From NCBI GenBank assembly GCA_964529685.1, contig CAZGZC010000001.1:248001-312000 (forward strand): a DNA stretch of 64,000 nt, given 5' to 3'. A program made the translations under genes and the position numbers. Shown here piece by piece: positions 17,434 through 26,485 of the stretch. Numbering within the stretch: position 1 is the first letter of the stretch; the number at the start of each line of letters is the position of its first letter. Under the pieces are notes generated by a model. It was not told the origin of the DNA. It ran no database searches and saw only the letters and a program-made list of their open reading frames with translations. The DNA is from JALQUO01 sp964529685 (lineage in GTDB: Bacteria > Pseudomonadota > Alphaproteobacteria > Rickettsiales > Midichloriaceae).

Positions 17434-20400
17434 ATGGCTCTGAACCTTAACTTTGATCTGTCCTTTGAGGACCTCTATAACTTAGATGGACTAAGAAAGT
17501 TGGATAGCTTTTTTATTGAAAAGTTATTGAAAATATCTCCTGAGTTATGCAATAAAATGCTCGATGCTAGAGAAAATCAAGATAACTTATATAAATTAGA
17601 TGAATCAAATTTAATTATAGATTTAGCGCCATTACTAGAGGAATTCATTGTAGAATTGTTTGGAATTGACAACGCTATTAAGAAATATATGACTGAGCAT
17701 GAGGAGCTAGATATAATTTATAAGTGCAATAAGACTCTCATCCATAAGCATATAATGAATATTAGTAGATCACTTGATGAATCTATAATTACAATAGCTA
17801 GAACTAGCTTGATGATGTATGGGGTGATGTTGCCTGATAACCCAGAAAAAGTTTTATCTTCTGAGCTTGATATGGCTAAGACTTTTCTTGAGATTTATCA
17901 AAATTCTCGGTCTAATGATGATGAATGGGCTAAGTACCATCGAGAGATTCTAGTACATGTTGAAAATTACTCTCTTTGGGCAATAAGGACTAATGAGGGG
18001 CAAATGCTACATAAACGTGGCGCACTCTTTAAAGTTCCCAGAAAGCTTGATTATGATAATCTTATACCTACTATTGAGAGAAAATCTCTAGTAAGAAATG
18101 TATCTCATGATGTAACTAAAATTGGGAAGTTACTTGCTTGGATTATGTTTACTGCCAATTACACATTACCTACTATTACTGAGAGAATTACAGGAGATCA
18201 TTACATAAAAAATTGTTTAGAACAGATATGTAAATCTAAGAAGATTTCAAGTATTATTTTTAGCTACACTAGCTTGAATTTTACTACAAGATTCTTTAAT
18301 CTTAAGTATAATTATTATCCGAAAGATTTCACCTTTAGGTTGAAATATAATCAATATGAGAAGGTTAAACCTATCTCTTATAAGTTCGATTATCTTGCAA
18401 TTTCGGACTCCCATAGACGTACTAGAAGTGGATTTAAATTAAATGATGAAGCATTAACTAAAATTCAAATTTTACATGAAGCTAATTACTGTTTATATTG
18501 CCATAATCGGTCCAAGGATAGCTGTGCTCATGGTTTGAGAGGTCAAGAAAGCGTTAAAGAGAATCCTCTTAAAATTCAATTAAGTGGTTGTCCTCTTGGT
18601 CAGAAGATATCTGAGATGCATCTATTAAAAGTAGATGGTAGAATAATTGGAGCTCTAGCTACAATTGTAATTGATAATCCTATGGTTGCTGCTACTGGGC
18701 ATAGAATTTGTAATGACTGTATGAGATCATGTATATTTCAAAAGCAATCCCCAGTTGATACACCGTCAGTTGAATCTAGTATACTTAGAGATGTATTATA
18801 CTTACCATTTGGGTTTGAGATCTATAGCTTACTCACTAGATGGAATCCTCTAAATTTTAGACAAACTTTCCCAAAAGAAGTTGGAAATAATAAAGTGATG
18901 ATTGTAGGAATGGGGCCGGCTGGATTCACTCTCTCTCACTATTTACTTAATGCTGGAGTTGAGGTTATTGGCATTGATGGGTTGAAAATTGAGCCATTAC
19001 CTAGGCATCTCTTTGATAGTAAAGAGTTACAACCAATTGAAAATATTAAAACCATCTTTGAAAGGGTTGAAGATAGATCACCTAAGGGCTTTGGTGGTGT
19101 AATGGAATATGGAATAACAGTTAGGTGGGATAAAAATATGCTAGATATTATACGCTTATTATTAATTAGAAGAAAGCATTTCAGGTTATATGATGGAGTT
19201 AGATTTGGAAGTAATATTAACTATAAGTTATGTAATGAGTCTGGCATTGATCATATAGCTCTATCTGTTGGTGCTGGTAGTCCAAATATACCGCAAGTAA
19301 AAAATATTCTATCTAGAGGTGTAAGAATGTCATCTGATTTTCTGATGTCATTGCAGCTGAGCGGTGCTTATAGAGCCAATGCAATTATTCCTTTGCAGTT
19401 GAGAATGCCACTTGTTGTAATTGGTGCTGGGCTAACTGCAATTGATACTGCTACTGAGGCTGTCCAGTATTATTTAGTTCAAGTTAAAAAATTCTTATAT
19501 GAATATAATGTACTTGGTGAAGCATTTTTTAATGGATTAAATGATGAAGAAAAAGCCATCGCTAATGAGTTTTTAACTCATGCTAAGCAACTTAACAAGC
19601 GTCGTATACCGCTGAGTAAATTGATTGAAAAATGGGGGGGGGTGACTATTTTATATAGACAAAAGCTGCAAAATTCTCCTGCTTATAGAATTAATTATGA
19701 GGAGTTAGCTAAAGCCTTTGAGGAAGGTATAAAATTTGTAGAAAATGCTGTTCCTATTGAGGTTTTAGATGATGAATATGGTCATTGTAGGGGTATTTTG
19801 TTTGAGCAAAATGGTAAAAAAACTTTTATTGATGCTAAATCTATAGTTGTAGCAACTGGAACTAAGCCAAATATAGTTCTAAATAAGGAAATAGGGCAAA
19901 TTGAAAATATCAGCTATTTCGGGGATGCAGATCCTAAATATAATGGTAGTGTTGTTAAGGCTATGGCTAGTGCAAAGGATGGCTATAAGAGAATTCTTGC
20001 AACTCTAAATAGTAAGAGACCTGTGATTGATAATCTTGATGAGAAGCTTATATCTATAATTGAGAAAGTTGAGAGATTGACTCATAATGTGGTAGAGATT
20101 GTTGTTAGATCACCTGCTGCCGCCGCAAATTTCAAGCCTGGACAGTTCTATAGATTGCAGAGGTATGAGATTAATGCCAAGTTAGTAGCGAGTTATAATA
20201 TGCCTATGGAGGGTATTGCTTTAACTGGTGCTGACATAAAAAAAGGCTGTATTTCTCTAATAGTGTTAGAATTAGGACTGTCCTCTAGGTTATGTAATAA
20301 TTTAGAAGTTGGTGAAAAGGTTGTTCTTATGGGACCAACTGGTGTTGCCACTGAAATCCCGTCTAATGAGAATATATTACTTATAGGTGGAGGACTTGGT

Positions 20401-20955
20401 AATGCGGTTTTAACATCTATTGGAAAAAAAATGCGCGAGAATGGTTGTAAGATAACCTATTTCGCTGGTTATAAGAAGTTTGAAGATAGGTTTAAACCTG
20501 AGGCAATTGAGGCGGCAGCTGACACTGTTGTTTGGTGTTGTGATGAAGGTTTATTTGAGCAGAGACGTCAGTCTGATCTTGGATTCCAAGGTAATATGAT
20601 TGAGGCACTTGAGGCAAATTATAAACCTCTTAATCTTTCAAAAACACAACATATGATTGTCATTGGATCTGATAAATTGATGAAAGTAGTTTCTCAGTTC
20701 CGTAAAAAGAAGCATATTAAGTGCCCTGGAATCGCTTCGATAAATTCTCCAATGAATTGTATGATGAAGAAAATTTGTGCTCAATGCATTCAGCGTCATG
20801 TGATAAATAAGAAAGAAATATACGTCTATAGTTGTGCTATGCAGGATCAGAATATTGATACAGTTGATTTTAACTATTTAAACAAGAGATTAACTCAGAA
20901 CAGTTTGCTTGAGAAAACAGCTGATGCTTTATATAAGAAATCCACTTCTGGTTAA
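17434..20955 (+). CDS. Large FAD/NAD(P) oxidoreductase: GltD-like and flavodoxin-reductase-like fusion
   Basis: This 1173-residue protein has no simple namesake. An N-terminal helical part of about 340 residues precedes a Cys-rich region (CLYCHNRSKDSC near 353-364 and CNDCMRSC near 426-433), like the Fe-S domain of glutamate synthase small chain. Two Rossmann folds follow (VMIVGMGPAGF near 489; LVVIGAGLTAID near 660). The C-terminal 300 residues resemble ferredoxin/DHOD electron-transfer reductases (FKPGQFYRLQ; LLIGGGLGNAV near 982), with a final Cys cluster (NCMMKKICAQC, YSCAMQ near 1107-1135). Similar fused proteins occur in Rickettsiales. The electron donor and acceptor are unknown. A nine-G run at 19634-19642 lies inside. 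Confidence 0.8.
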   Translation: MALNLNFDLSFEDLYNLDGLRKLDSFFIEKLLKISPELCNKMLDARENQDNLYKLDESNLIIDLAPLLEEFIVELFGIDNAIKKYMTEHEELDIIYKCNKTLIHKHIMNISRSLDESIITIARTSLMMYGVMLPDNPEKVLSSELDMAKTFLEIYQNSRSNDDEWAKYHREILVHVENYSLWAIRTNEGQMLHKRGALFKVPRKLDYDNLIPTIERKSLVRNVSHDVTKIGKLLAWIMFTANYTLPTITERITGDHYIKNCLEQICKSKKISSIIFSYTSLNFTTRFFNLKYNYYPKDFTFRLKYNQYEKVKPISYKFDYLAISDSHRRTRSGFKLNDEALTKIQILHEANYCLYCHNRSKDSCAHGLRGQESVKENPLKIQLSGCPLGQKISEMHLLKVDGRIIGALATIVIDNPMVAATGHRICNDCMRSCIFQKQSPVDTPSVESSILRDVLYLPFGFEIYSLLTRWNPLNFRQTFPKEVGNNKVMIVGMGPAGFTLSHYLLNAGVEVIGIDGLKIEPLPRHLFDSKELQPIENIKTIFERVEDRSPKGFGGVMEYGITVRWDKNMLDIIRLLLIRRKHFRLYDGVRFGSNINYKLCNESGIDHIALSVGAGSPNIPQVKNILSRGVRMSSDFLMSLQLSGAYRANAIIPLQLRMPLVVIGAGLTAIDTATEAVQYYLVQVKKFLYEYNVLGEAFFNGLNDEEKAIANEFLTHAKQLNKRRIPLSKLIEKWGGVTILYRQKLQNSPAYRINYEELAKAFEEGIKFVENAVPIEVLDDEYGHCRGILFEQNGKKTFIDAKSIVVATGTKPNIVLNKEIGQIENISYFGDADPKYNGSVVKAMASAKDGYKRILATLNSKRPVIDNLDEKLISIIEKVERLTHNVVEIVVRSPAAAANFKPGQFYRLQRYEINAKLVASYNMPMEGIALTGADIKKGCISLIVLELGLSSRLCNNLEVGEKVVLMGPTGVATEIPSNENILLIGGGLGNAVLTSIGKKMRENGCKITYFAGYKKFEDRFKPEAIEAAADTVVWCCDEGLFEQRRQSDLGFQGNMIEALEANYKPLNLSKTQHMIVIGSDKLMKVVSQFRKKKHIKCPGIASINSPMNCMMKKICAQCIQRHVINKKEIYVYSCAMQDQNIDTVDFNYLNKRLTQNSLLEKTADALYKKSTSG

Positions 20956-20960
20956 CCATA

Positions 20961-21909
20961 TCATACGTACGAGTTAGAAGACACATAGATCGCCAACTTC
21001 CTGGTTGATTCAGCTGCGCCAATGTCGTTTGCAATCGCCTCTTGCAGGTAAATTTGTAATTCAATTGATAGCGATTCAAACAAATTTCTATTCTGAATTA
21101 TATCATTAAAAATCATTTGACGTGTTTTTTTATCAAGAGTGCTTAGGAACGTATCTATTACATCTTGAATTCCACTTAATTCTTTGTTTACATATGCTGT
21201 TTTGTATGAATCTTCGAATTTTTGGCAGAGTAGCTTCAAATAGTGGAGCTGCTCTTCTGCTTTCTCTATTTCATTCACTTTCGTTGCATATATAGATACA
21301 AACCATTCTGGATCTGTCCTGCCTATGTCTTCTATAGTATCAAGGACTTGAGCAAAAATATTAATATCGGCATTTTGATTACGTCCTAAAATTCTATAAG
21401 GGATTATTCTTTTGTGTAAATTTTCATCTTTTTTCCACTCATTTAGAGCAATCTGATATAAAATCTGATCACCATTCGAATTTGACATTAATCCTTCTAT
21501 AAACTCTTGTCGATTATCAAAAAAGATTTCGCTATCAGAAAGAATTTTATTAGCAATCTGTTCATTTATAACAGATCTAAAGTCATAGATTTATGCGATA
21601 GTATGTTACTAAGAATCATTGGCTTGAGATGCATTGCAACTTCTGGAGTTGTAGTCCAATTAAAGATTCTCATAAGTAATCGTGGCTCAGATGTGAAATC
21701 AGTCAACTGTATCAGAATATCAGTTTGATTGTGCACTTTACCATTACGCCTACTGCTAATATTGTTTTTTGGTGCATATAAAATCAGGTTCATACACTCC
21801 TGCAGAAGGCTTTCTATATACCATAGCGGAAAAACTTTTGTCTTTAATACAACCTTTGCCTGTCTTCTATCCGTTTTATTGTATCTATGCTTGGTGAACC
21901 ATTTTGCAT
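20961..21909 (-). pseudogene. Broken paralogue of the 388-residue helical-repeat protein
   Basis: Three consecutive frames on the minus strand together match the intact protein at 22923-24089. They are MQNGSPSIDTIKRIED from 21909; RQAKVVLKTKVFPLWYIESL through LSHKSMTLDL (about 21860-21580); then SVINEQIANKILSDSEIFF into an open frame of 175 residues ending at 20961. Shared segments include INEQIANKIL versus INEEIVKNIL, EGLMSNSNGDQILYQIAL versus LGLMSNPSGNQNLYKIAL, and DPEWF versus DPCGF. Two frameshifts, near 21862 and 21575, separate the pieces. A 175-codon product could still be made from the internal ATG at 21488. Sequencing error is a less likely alternative. Confidence 0.75.
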
Positions 21910-21977
21910 ATTAATTTATTATTTATTTTTGTTTGAGTAACTATAACTACATAGTAATTACTATAGAAATATTAAAA

Positions 21978-22820
21978 TCATATGCCTGAAGCTAGTTTCG
22001 CAGCTTTTAGTGTGTTTATGAGGAGATATGCAACCGTCATTGGACCGACACCCCCTGGTACTGGTGTAATGTGACTTACTAAATCCATGACGTCATGAAA
22101 ATCTACATCTCCCACAATTTGTGATTGAAATTTATTTATCCCTACATCAATTACTATTGCCCCTGGCTTAATGAGTTCTCTTTTAACGAGATTTGGACTA
22201 CCTACAGCTGCAACTAAAATATCGCTTTTTATGCAATTATCAAGAATATTTGTCGATTTAGAGTGGATAATACTAACAGTACAATCATTTTGTAGAAGGA
22301 GTTCTGCTACTGGTCTACCTACTATATTTGATCTACCTATAATAGTTGCTTGCAATCCAGAAATGTCTTGTCGTACGCTTTTAATTAGATGAATGATACC
22401 TAGAGGAGTACATGGTATAAACCCATCTGTTTGATTATGTAGTCGTCCGACATTTATTGGTGAAAAGCCATCCACGTCTTTATTAGGTGAGATTGCCTCT
22501 AGTACAGCCTTTTTGTCTATGTGATTAGGCAAGGGCATCTGAAGTAGTATTGCGTTAATTGATTTATCCGCATTGAGAGAATCAATAAAATGAAGCAACT
22601 CAGAATTAGTAATTGATTCATTAAGAGTGTGTAAACTAGTTTCTATTCCTACTTCACTTGCCCTTTTCATCTTTATCCTGACATAGATCTCACTAGCTGC
22701 ATTACTACCTATGAGTATTATTGACAACTTGGGTTTGATTTTTAGTCTAGTTATCTCACTTTTTATGTCATCTCGTAAAACCTGTGATTGAAGATTTCCA
22801 TCAATGATTTTATTCTGCAT
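21978..22820 (-). CDS. folD: Bifunctional methylene-THF dehydrogenase/methenyl-THF cyclohydrolase
   Basis: FolD interconverts 5,10-methylene-, methenyl- and 10-formyl-tetrahydrofolate in one-carbon metabolism, using NADP. The 280 residues contain YVRIKMKRASEVGIE (catalytic Tyr and Lys), ILLQMPLPNHID (catalytic Gln), KDVDGFSPINVG, the Rossmann entry IGRSNIVGRPVAELL, and the C-terminal signature TPVPGGVGPMTVAYLL. It sits between the broken and intact copies of the helical-repeat gene, all on the minus strand. Confidence 0.97.
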   Translation of the reverse strand: MQNKIIDGNLQSQVLRDDIKSEITRLKIKPKLSIILIGSNAASEIYVRIKMKRASEVGIETSLHTLNESITNSELLHFIDSLNADKSINAILLQMPLPNHIDKKAVLEAISPNKDVDGFSPINVGRLHNQTDGFIPCTPLGIIHLIKSVRQDISGLQATIIGRSNIVGRPVAELLLQNDCTVSIIHSKSTNILDNCIKSDILVAAVGSPNLVKRELIKPGAIVIDVGINKFQSQIVGDVDFHDVMDLVSHITPVPGGVGPMTVAYLLINTLKAAKLASGI

Positions 22821-22922
22821 TACACGAAATTTTTCTTAAGTATAACACAAATTACCTATAGCAAACTTTAACACACATATATTAGTTATAGAAAGCATAG
22901 CCATTGCTATCAACCACCGGCT

Positions 22923-24089
22923 TTAAATAGTCCTTTCTTGATCACCACCTCGTTGTTTAGATATCTCTACAAAGCTAGAAGGTTGTTTCTCAAGATCTTG
23001 AAACATTATCTCTATAAATCTATACGATGTACGCTCAAGTTTTTCCATAATTAATTTGACAAATATTTGAAATGGTTTTATCGACTCTAAATTCGGGATT
23101 ATTTTATACATTTCTTTATTAAGCTTTCCTAGACAATTTGTTATCATGGATTCAAGATTCCTCAAGTTTGCTTCCCTCAAGTTTGCTGGTTCTACTAACG
23201 CTTGTAAGTATGAATGCTCAAATTTTTTGAAGAGCGGTATCAGATACTGTTCCTGTTCTTCTATATTTTGTATTGCATTTAATTTCATTACATAACTATT
23301 CATGAAAGTTTTCATGAAACCACATGGATCTGTGTTGCTGATGTTTTGTATTATATAAAGAACTTTAAGTAAAATAGACATGGGGACTTCAGGATTGCTT
23401 CCAAGAAACAAACAAATATCTGATTCTTGCGTACTATCTTTATAGAGTAAAGTGTTTCTTTCGCTGCAATCTGTTATCTCTTTAGACATTGACTCAAGAT
23501 ATTTTTGAATTTCGCGGTGCGAAAGTTGCATCATTGCCTCAGGCGAAATATACTGGAATTGTGGTCGTAAAGCTTGATTTATTGACTGTAATTTTGGTCG
23601 TAAAGCTTGATTTATTGTTCTCTCAGCTAGAGCTATTTTATACAAATTCTGATTGCCACTTGGATTGCTCATCAATCCAAGTAAAAAGACCCGCCTGCTG
23701 TTCCAAACCAACTTTGGGTCCATCAGGATGTTTTTAACTATTTCTTCATTTATAAGATGACAAGATCCTATAGCATAATAGAGAGAAGGATCTTTATTAT
23801 CTAGATTCACGATTCTCTTAAGAATCTCTAGGGAAATATTAGGATTTCCTGCGATACTTACACATATACGGCATGCATCCTGAAATCCCAAAGCAATATC
23901 CAAGACTCTTAACAACACTCTACGAGTGGTAGCATTGCGAGCAATGCCTCGCAAAACATTACTTTGTTCATGTAGTGGTAAAAATGTATATAGATCTAAA
24001 CATTTTGCTAGAGCTATCTCTGGAATAGGTTGCGGTGAACAAAGAATCTTGATAATTTGCTGAAGTCTTGGATTCGCTAATTCCTGCAT
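22923..24089 (-). CDS. Helical-repeat-like protein, intact member of a local paralogous pair
   Basis: The 388 residues have no signal peptide or membrane helix. The N-terminal half has short repeated helical units with the flavour of leucine-rich-repeat-variant/HEAT motifs (ISIAGNP-type turns: CVSIAGNPNISLEILKRIV; LGLMSNPSGNQNLYKIAL; FLGSNPEVPMSILLKVL). This suggests a solenoid for protein binding. The central part carries an 11-residue INQALRPKLQS duplication and a NLREANLRNLE duplication. It lies 33 bp downstream of the rplC stop, beyond a hairpin terminator, so it probably has its own promoter. A broken relative lies at 20961-21909. The function is unknown; a host-interaction role is speculation. 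Confidence 0.65.
   Translation of the reverse strand: MQELANPRLQQIIKILCSPQPIPEIALAKCLDLYTFLPLHEQSNVLRGIARNATTRRVLLRVLDIALGFQDACRICVSIAGNPNISLEILKRIVNLDNKDPSLYYAIGSCHLINEEIVKNILMDPKLVWNSRRVFLLGLMSNPSGNQNLYKIALAERTINQALRPKLQSINQALRPQFQYISPEAMMQLSHREIQKYLESMSKEITDCSERNTLLYKDSTQESDICLFLGSNPEVPMSILLKVLYIIQNISNTDPCGFMKTFMNSYVMKLNAIQNIEEQEQYLIPLFKKFEHSYLQALVEPANLREANLRNLESMITNCLGKLNKEMYKIIPNLESIKPFQIFVKLIMEKLERTSYRFIEIMFQDLEKQPSSFVEISKQRGGDQERTI
23563..23617. repeat. 33-bp-period tandem repeat in the helical-repeat gene
   Basis: A 22-base identical core begins at 23563 and again at 23596. The 33-base period keeps the frame and duplicates an 11-residue unit. Confidence 0.85.
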
Positions 24090-24116
24090 AAAAATAAATA
24101 GTGAAATTAATATGTG

Positions 24117-24138
24117 AAAAGGCTACTCAAAGTAGCCT
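24117..24138 (-). terminator. Intrinsic terminator overlapping the rplC stop codon
   Basis: On the minus strand AGGCTACT-TTG-AGTAGCCT forms a perfect 8-bp stem with a 3-nt loop, followed directly by TTTT. The TAG stop of rplC is inside the stem. This is the best-formed intrinsic terminator in the window and marks the end of the tuf-rpsJ-rplC transcript. Confidence 0.7.
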
Positions 24139-24776
24139 AACTTGATAGCATCATTTACATAAACCGTTTGTCCTTTATGTCCTGGAATTGCTCCCTTGAT
24201 AGCTATAATTGAAAGCTCAGTATCAACATCAATAACCTGTAAGTTTTGTGTTGTAACTTGCTTTGCTCCCATATGTCCATGCATTTTCTTTCCTTTGAAA
24301 GTTTTACCTGGATCCTGTCTTTGACCTGTAGAACCTAGCGATCTATGGCTGACAGATACACCGTGAGATGCCTCTAGACCAGCAAAGCCATATCTCTTCA
24401 TACCCCCAGCAAAACCTTTACCAATACTGATAGAAGTCACGTCGATGATCTGGCCGATTTTGAAGTGATCAGCTTTTAGCTCAGTCCCAACATCTAATAA
24501 GAATCCATCTGTAACTCTAAATTCCTTAGATATTTTAAATGAATCAATTCCAGCTTTCTTGGCAAGACCAGATTGTGGTTTCTTCATATTTTTAGCCTTA
24601 GCTACTCCATATCCGATCTGAACTGACTTATATGTAGAACTTTCATTAGTCTTTAAAACTATATTTCTATCAACCTTAAGTAAAGTCACAGGGATAGCTT
24701 TGCCTTCTTCTGTAAAGATCTGAGTCATACCAACCTTTGTTGTTATCAGACCTGTTCTGCGAGCTGATTCTATCAT
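24123..24776 (-). CDS. rplC: 50S ribosomal protein L3
   Basis: L3 binds near the 3' end of 23S rRNA and helps start 50S assembly. The 217 residues contain RTGLITTKVGMTQIF at the N-terminus and the family signature region GFAGGMKRYGFAGLEASHG, followed by RSLGSTGQRQDPGKTFKGKK with its conserved Gln (methylated in some bacteria). It overlaps rpsJ by 4 nt (ATGA-type junction). Unlike the usual S10 operon, no rplD, rplW or rplB follows; a terminator closes the transcript. Confidence 0.98.
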   Translation of the reverse strand: MIESARRTGLITTKVGMTQIFTEEGKAIPVTLLKVDRNIVLKTNESSTYKSVQIGYGVAKAKNMKKPQSGLAKKAGIDSFKISKEFRVTDGFLLDVGTELKADHFKIGQIIDVTSISIGKGFAGGMKRYGFAGLEASHGVSVSHRSLGSTGQRQDPGKTFKGKKMHGHMGAKQVTTQNLQVIDVDTELSIIAIKGAIPGHKGQTVYVNDAIKLGYFE

Positions 24777-25099
24777 TTCTTACCTCCATCTAAAACTTTT
24801 ATTTCAACTTCAACACCAGATGCTAGCTCAAGCTTCATTAGCGCATCAATTGTTTGATCCGAAGGATTAATAATCATATTCCTTCTAAAGGTTCTAATTT
24901 CGAACTGCTCACGTGACTCTTTATCAATGTGAGGAGATCTATTCACTGTAAATCTCTCAATCTTCTTAGGCATAGGAATAGGGCCATATACTGTAGCACC
25001 AGTCTTCTTAACTGTATCTACAACACGACCCACTTCAACATCCAAGATTTTATGATCAAATGCTCGAAATTTAATTTCTATTTGTGTATTTGTACTCAT
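24773..25099 (-). CDS. rpsJ: 30S ribosomal protein S10
   Basis: S10 is a small-subunit head protein, also the NusE transcription antitermination factor. The 108 residues include IEIKFRAFDHKILD, GPIPMPKKIERFTVNRSPHI (the family signature) and EQFEIRTFRRNMII. It lies 11 bp after tuf and overlaps rplC by 4 nt. Confidence 0.98.
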   Translation of the reverse strand: MSTNTQIEIKFRAFDHKILDVEVGRVVDTVKKTGATVYGPIPMPKKIERFTVNRSPHIDKESREQFEIRTFRRNMIINPSDQTIDALMKLELASGVEVEIKVLDGGKK

Positions 25100-25110
25100 T
25101 ATTTTACCTA

Positions 25111-26274
25111 TTACTCAATAATTTCAGCAACAACACCAGCACCTACTGTTCTACCACCTTCACGGATAGCGAAACGAAGTCCTTTCTCCATAGCTATTGG
25201 GCAAATTAGTTCAACTGTAATTTCAGCGTTATCACCAGGCATCACCATTTCAACATCATCTTGCAAACTAATACTACCTGTTACGTCAGTTGTTCTAAAA
25301 TAGAACTGAGGACGATAATTTTTAAAGAAAGGAGTATGTCTACCCCCCTCATCTTTTGTAAGAACATAGATCTCAGCTTTGAACTTAGTATGAGGCTTAA
25401 CTGATCCAGTTTTACAAAGAACTTGACCTCTTTCAACGTCATCTTTTTTAGTACCACGCAGTAAAATACCAGCATTATCACCAGCCATACCTTGATCTAA
25501 CTGCTTCTTAAACATTTCAACACCAGTACAAATTGTTTTAGCTGATGCTCTGATACCAACAATTTCAATCTCTTCACCAACTTTAATTGTACCTTGCTCA
25601 ATACGACCAGTTACAACTGTACCACGGCCAGGAATTGAGAAAACATCTTCAACTGGCATTAAGAATGGTTTATCTGTTGGGCGCTCAGGGATTGGAATAT
25701 ATGAATCAACAGCAGCAATCAATTCACGGATAGCAGCTTCACCCTCAGGTTTACCTTCAAGAGCAGAGAGAGCAGAACCTTTAATGAATGGAACATTATC
25801 TCCATCGAAACCATTTTTGCTAAGGATTTCTCTTACTTCCATTTCAACTAATTCAACTAATTCTGCATCATCCACCATATCAACTTTGTTGAGAAATACA
25901 ACCATAGCTGGTACACCTACCTGTCTAGCAAGTAGAATATGCTCACGAGTCTGTGGCATAGGGCCATCAGCAGCACTAACAACAAGGATAGCACCGTCCA
26001 TCTGAGCAGCACCAGTGATCATGTTTTTCACATAGTCAGCGTGTCCAGGACAGTCAACATGACCATAGTGTCTTGTTTCACTTTCATACTCAACATGAGC
26101 TGTATTGATTGTGATCCCCCTTTCTCTTTCTTCTGGAGCTTTATCAATTGAACCATAGTCAACAAAAACACCAAAATATTTTGTAATTGCAGCTGTTAAG
26201 CTTGTTTTACCATGGTCAACGTGTCCAATTGTTCCTATATTGACATGTGGTTTGGTACGTTCAAATGTAGCCAT
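25111..26274 (-). CDS. tuf: Elongation factor Tu
   Basis: EF-Tu delivers aminoacyl-tRNA to the ribosome. The 387 residues are slightly shorter than the 394-396 of most bacteria. Motifs are GHVDHGKTS (G1), RERGITI with the switch-I Thr, DCPGHADYVKNMITGAAQMD (G3), NKVDMVDD (G4) and GSALSAL (G5). Domain 2/3 hallmarks GRGTVVTGRIEQG and RHTPFFKNYRPQFYFRTTDVTG follow. It heads a tuf-rpsJ-rplC cluster. Only one tuf is visible here. Confidence 0.98.
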   Translation of the reverse strand: MATFERTKPHVNIGTIGHVDHGKTSLTAAITKYFGVFVDYGSIDKAPEERERGITINTAHVEYESETRHYGHVDCPGHADYVKNMITGAAQMDGAILVVSAADGPMPQTREHILLARQVGVPAMVVFLNKVDMVDDAELVELVEMEVREILSKNGFDGDNVPFIKGSALSALEGKPEGEAAIRELIAAVDSYIPIPERPTDKPFLMPVEDVFSIPGRGTVVTGRIEQGTIKVGEEIEIVGIRASAKTICTGVEMFKKQLDQGMAGDNAGILLRGTKKDDVERGQVLCKTGSVKPHTKFKAEIYVLTKDEGGRHTPFFKNYRPQFYFRTTDVTGSISLQDDVEMVMPGDNAEITVELICPIAMEKGLRFAIREGGRTVGAGVVAEIIE

Positions 26275-26300
26275 TATTTATATTTTTTCAAAGTTAAAGT

Positions 26301-26320
26301 AAATCAGTTTTACCTGATTT
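26301..26320 (-). promoter_or_regulatory. Hairpin in the tuf leader
   Basis: AAATCAG and CTGATTT form a perfect 7-bp inverted repeat around six bases, between the proposed tuf promoter and the start codon. There is no U-tract next to it, so a terminator is unlikely. It may protect the mRNA 5' end. Confidence 0.3.
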
Positions 26321-26335
26321 GGTTATTCAAATTCT

Positions 26336-26365
26336 AGTATATAGTACTTTTTATCATAAAAGTAA
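26336..26365 (-). promoter_or_regulatory. Putative sigma-70 promoter of tuf-rpsJ-rplC
   Basis: On the minus strand TTACTT (26360-26365) and TATACT (26336-26341) are separated by 18 bp and lie about 60 bp upstream of the tuf ATG. The -10 hexamer is a good match and the -35 a poor one, as is common in AT-rich alphaproteobacteria. Confidence 0.4.
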
Positions 26366-26485
26366 ATCTTTTCTTCCTTATCTAATTAACCTAAATCGAG
26401 AATTTTCTTAAGTCATTTATATAAAGATGAGATATTCTATATTTATATAGTAAACTTTTATCACTTATGATACTTAATAGAAAAA

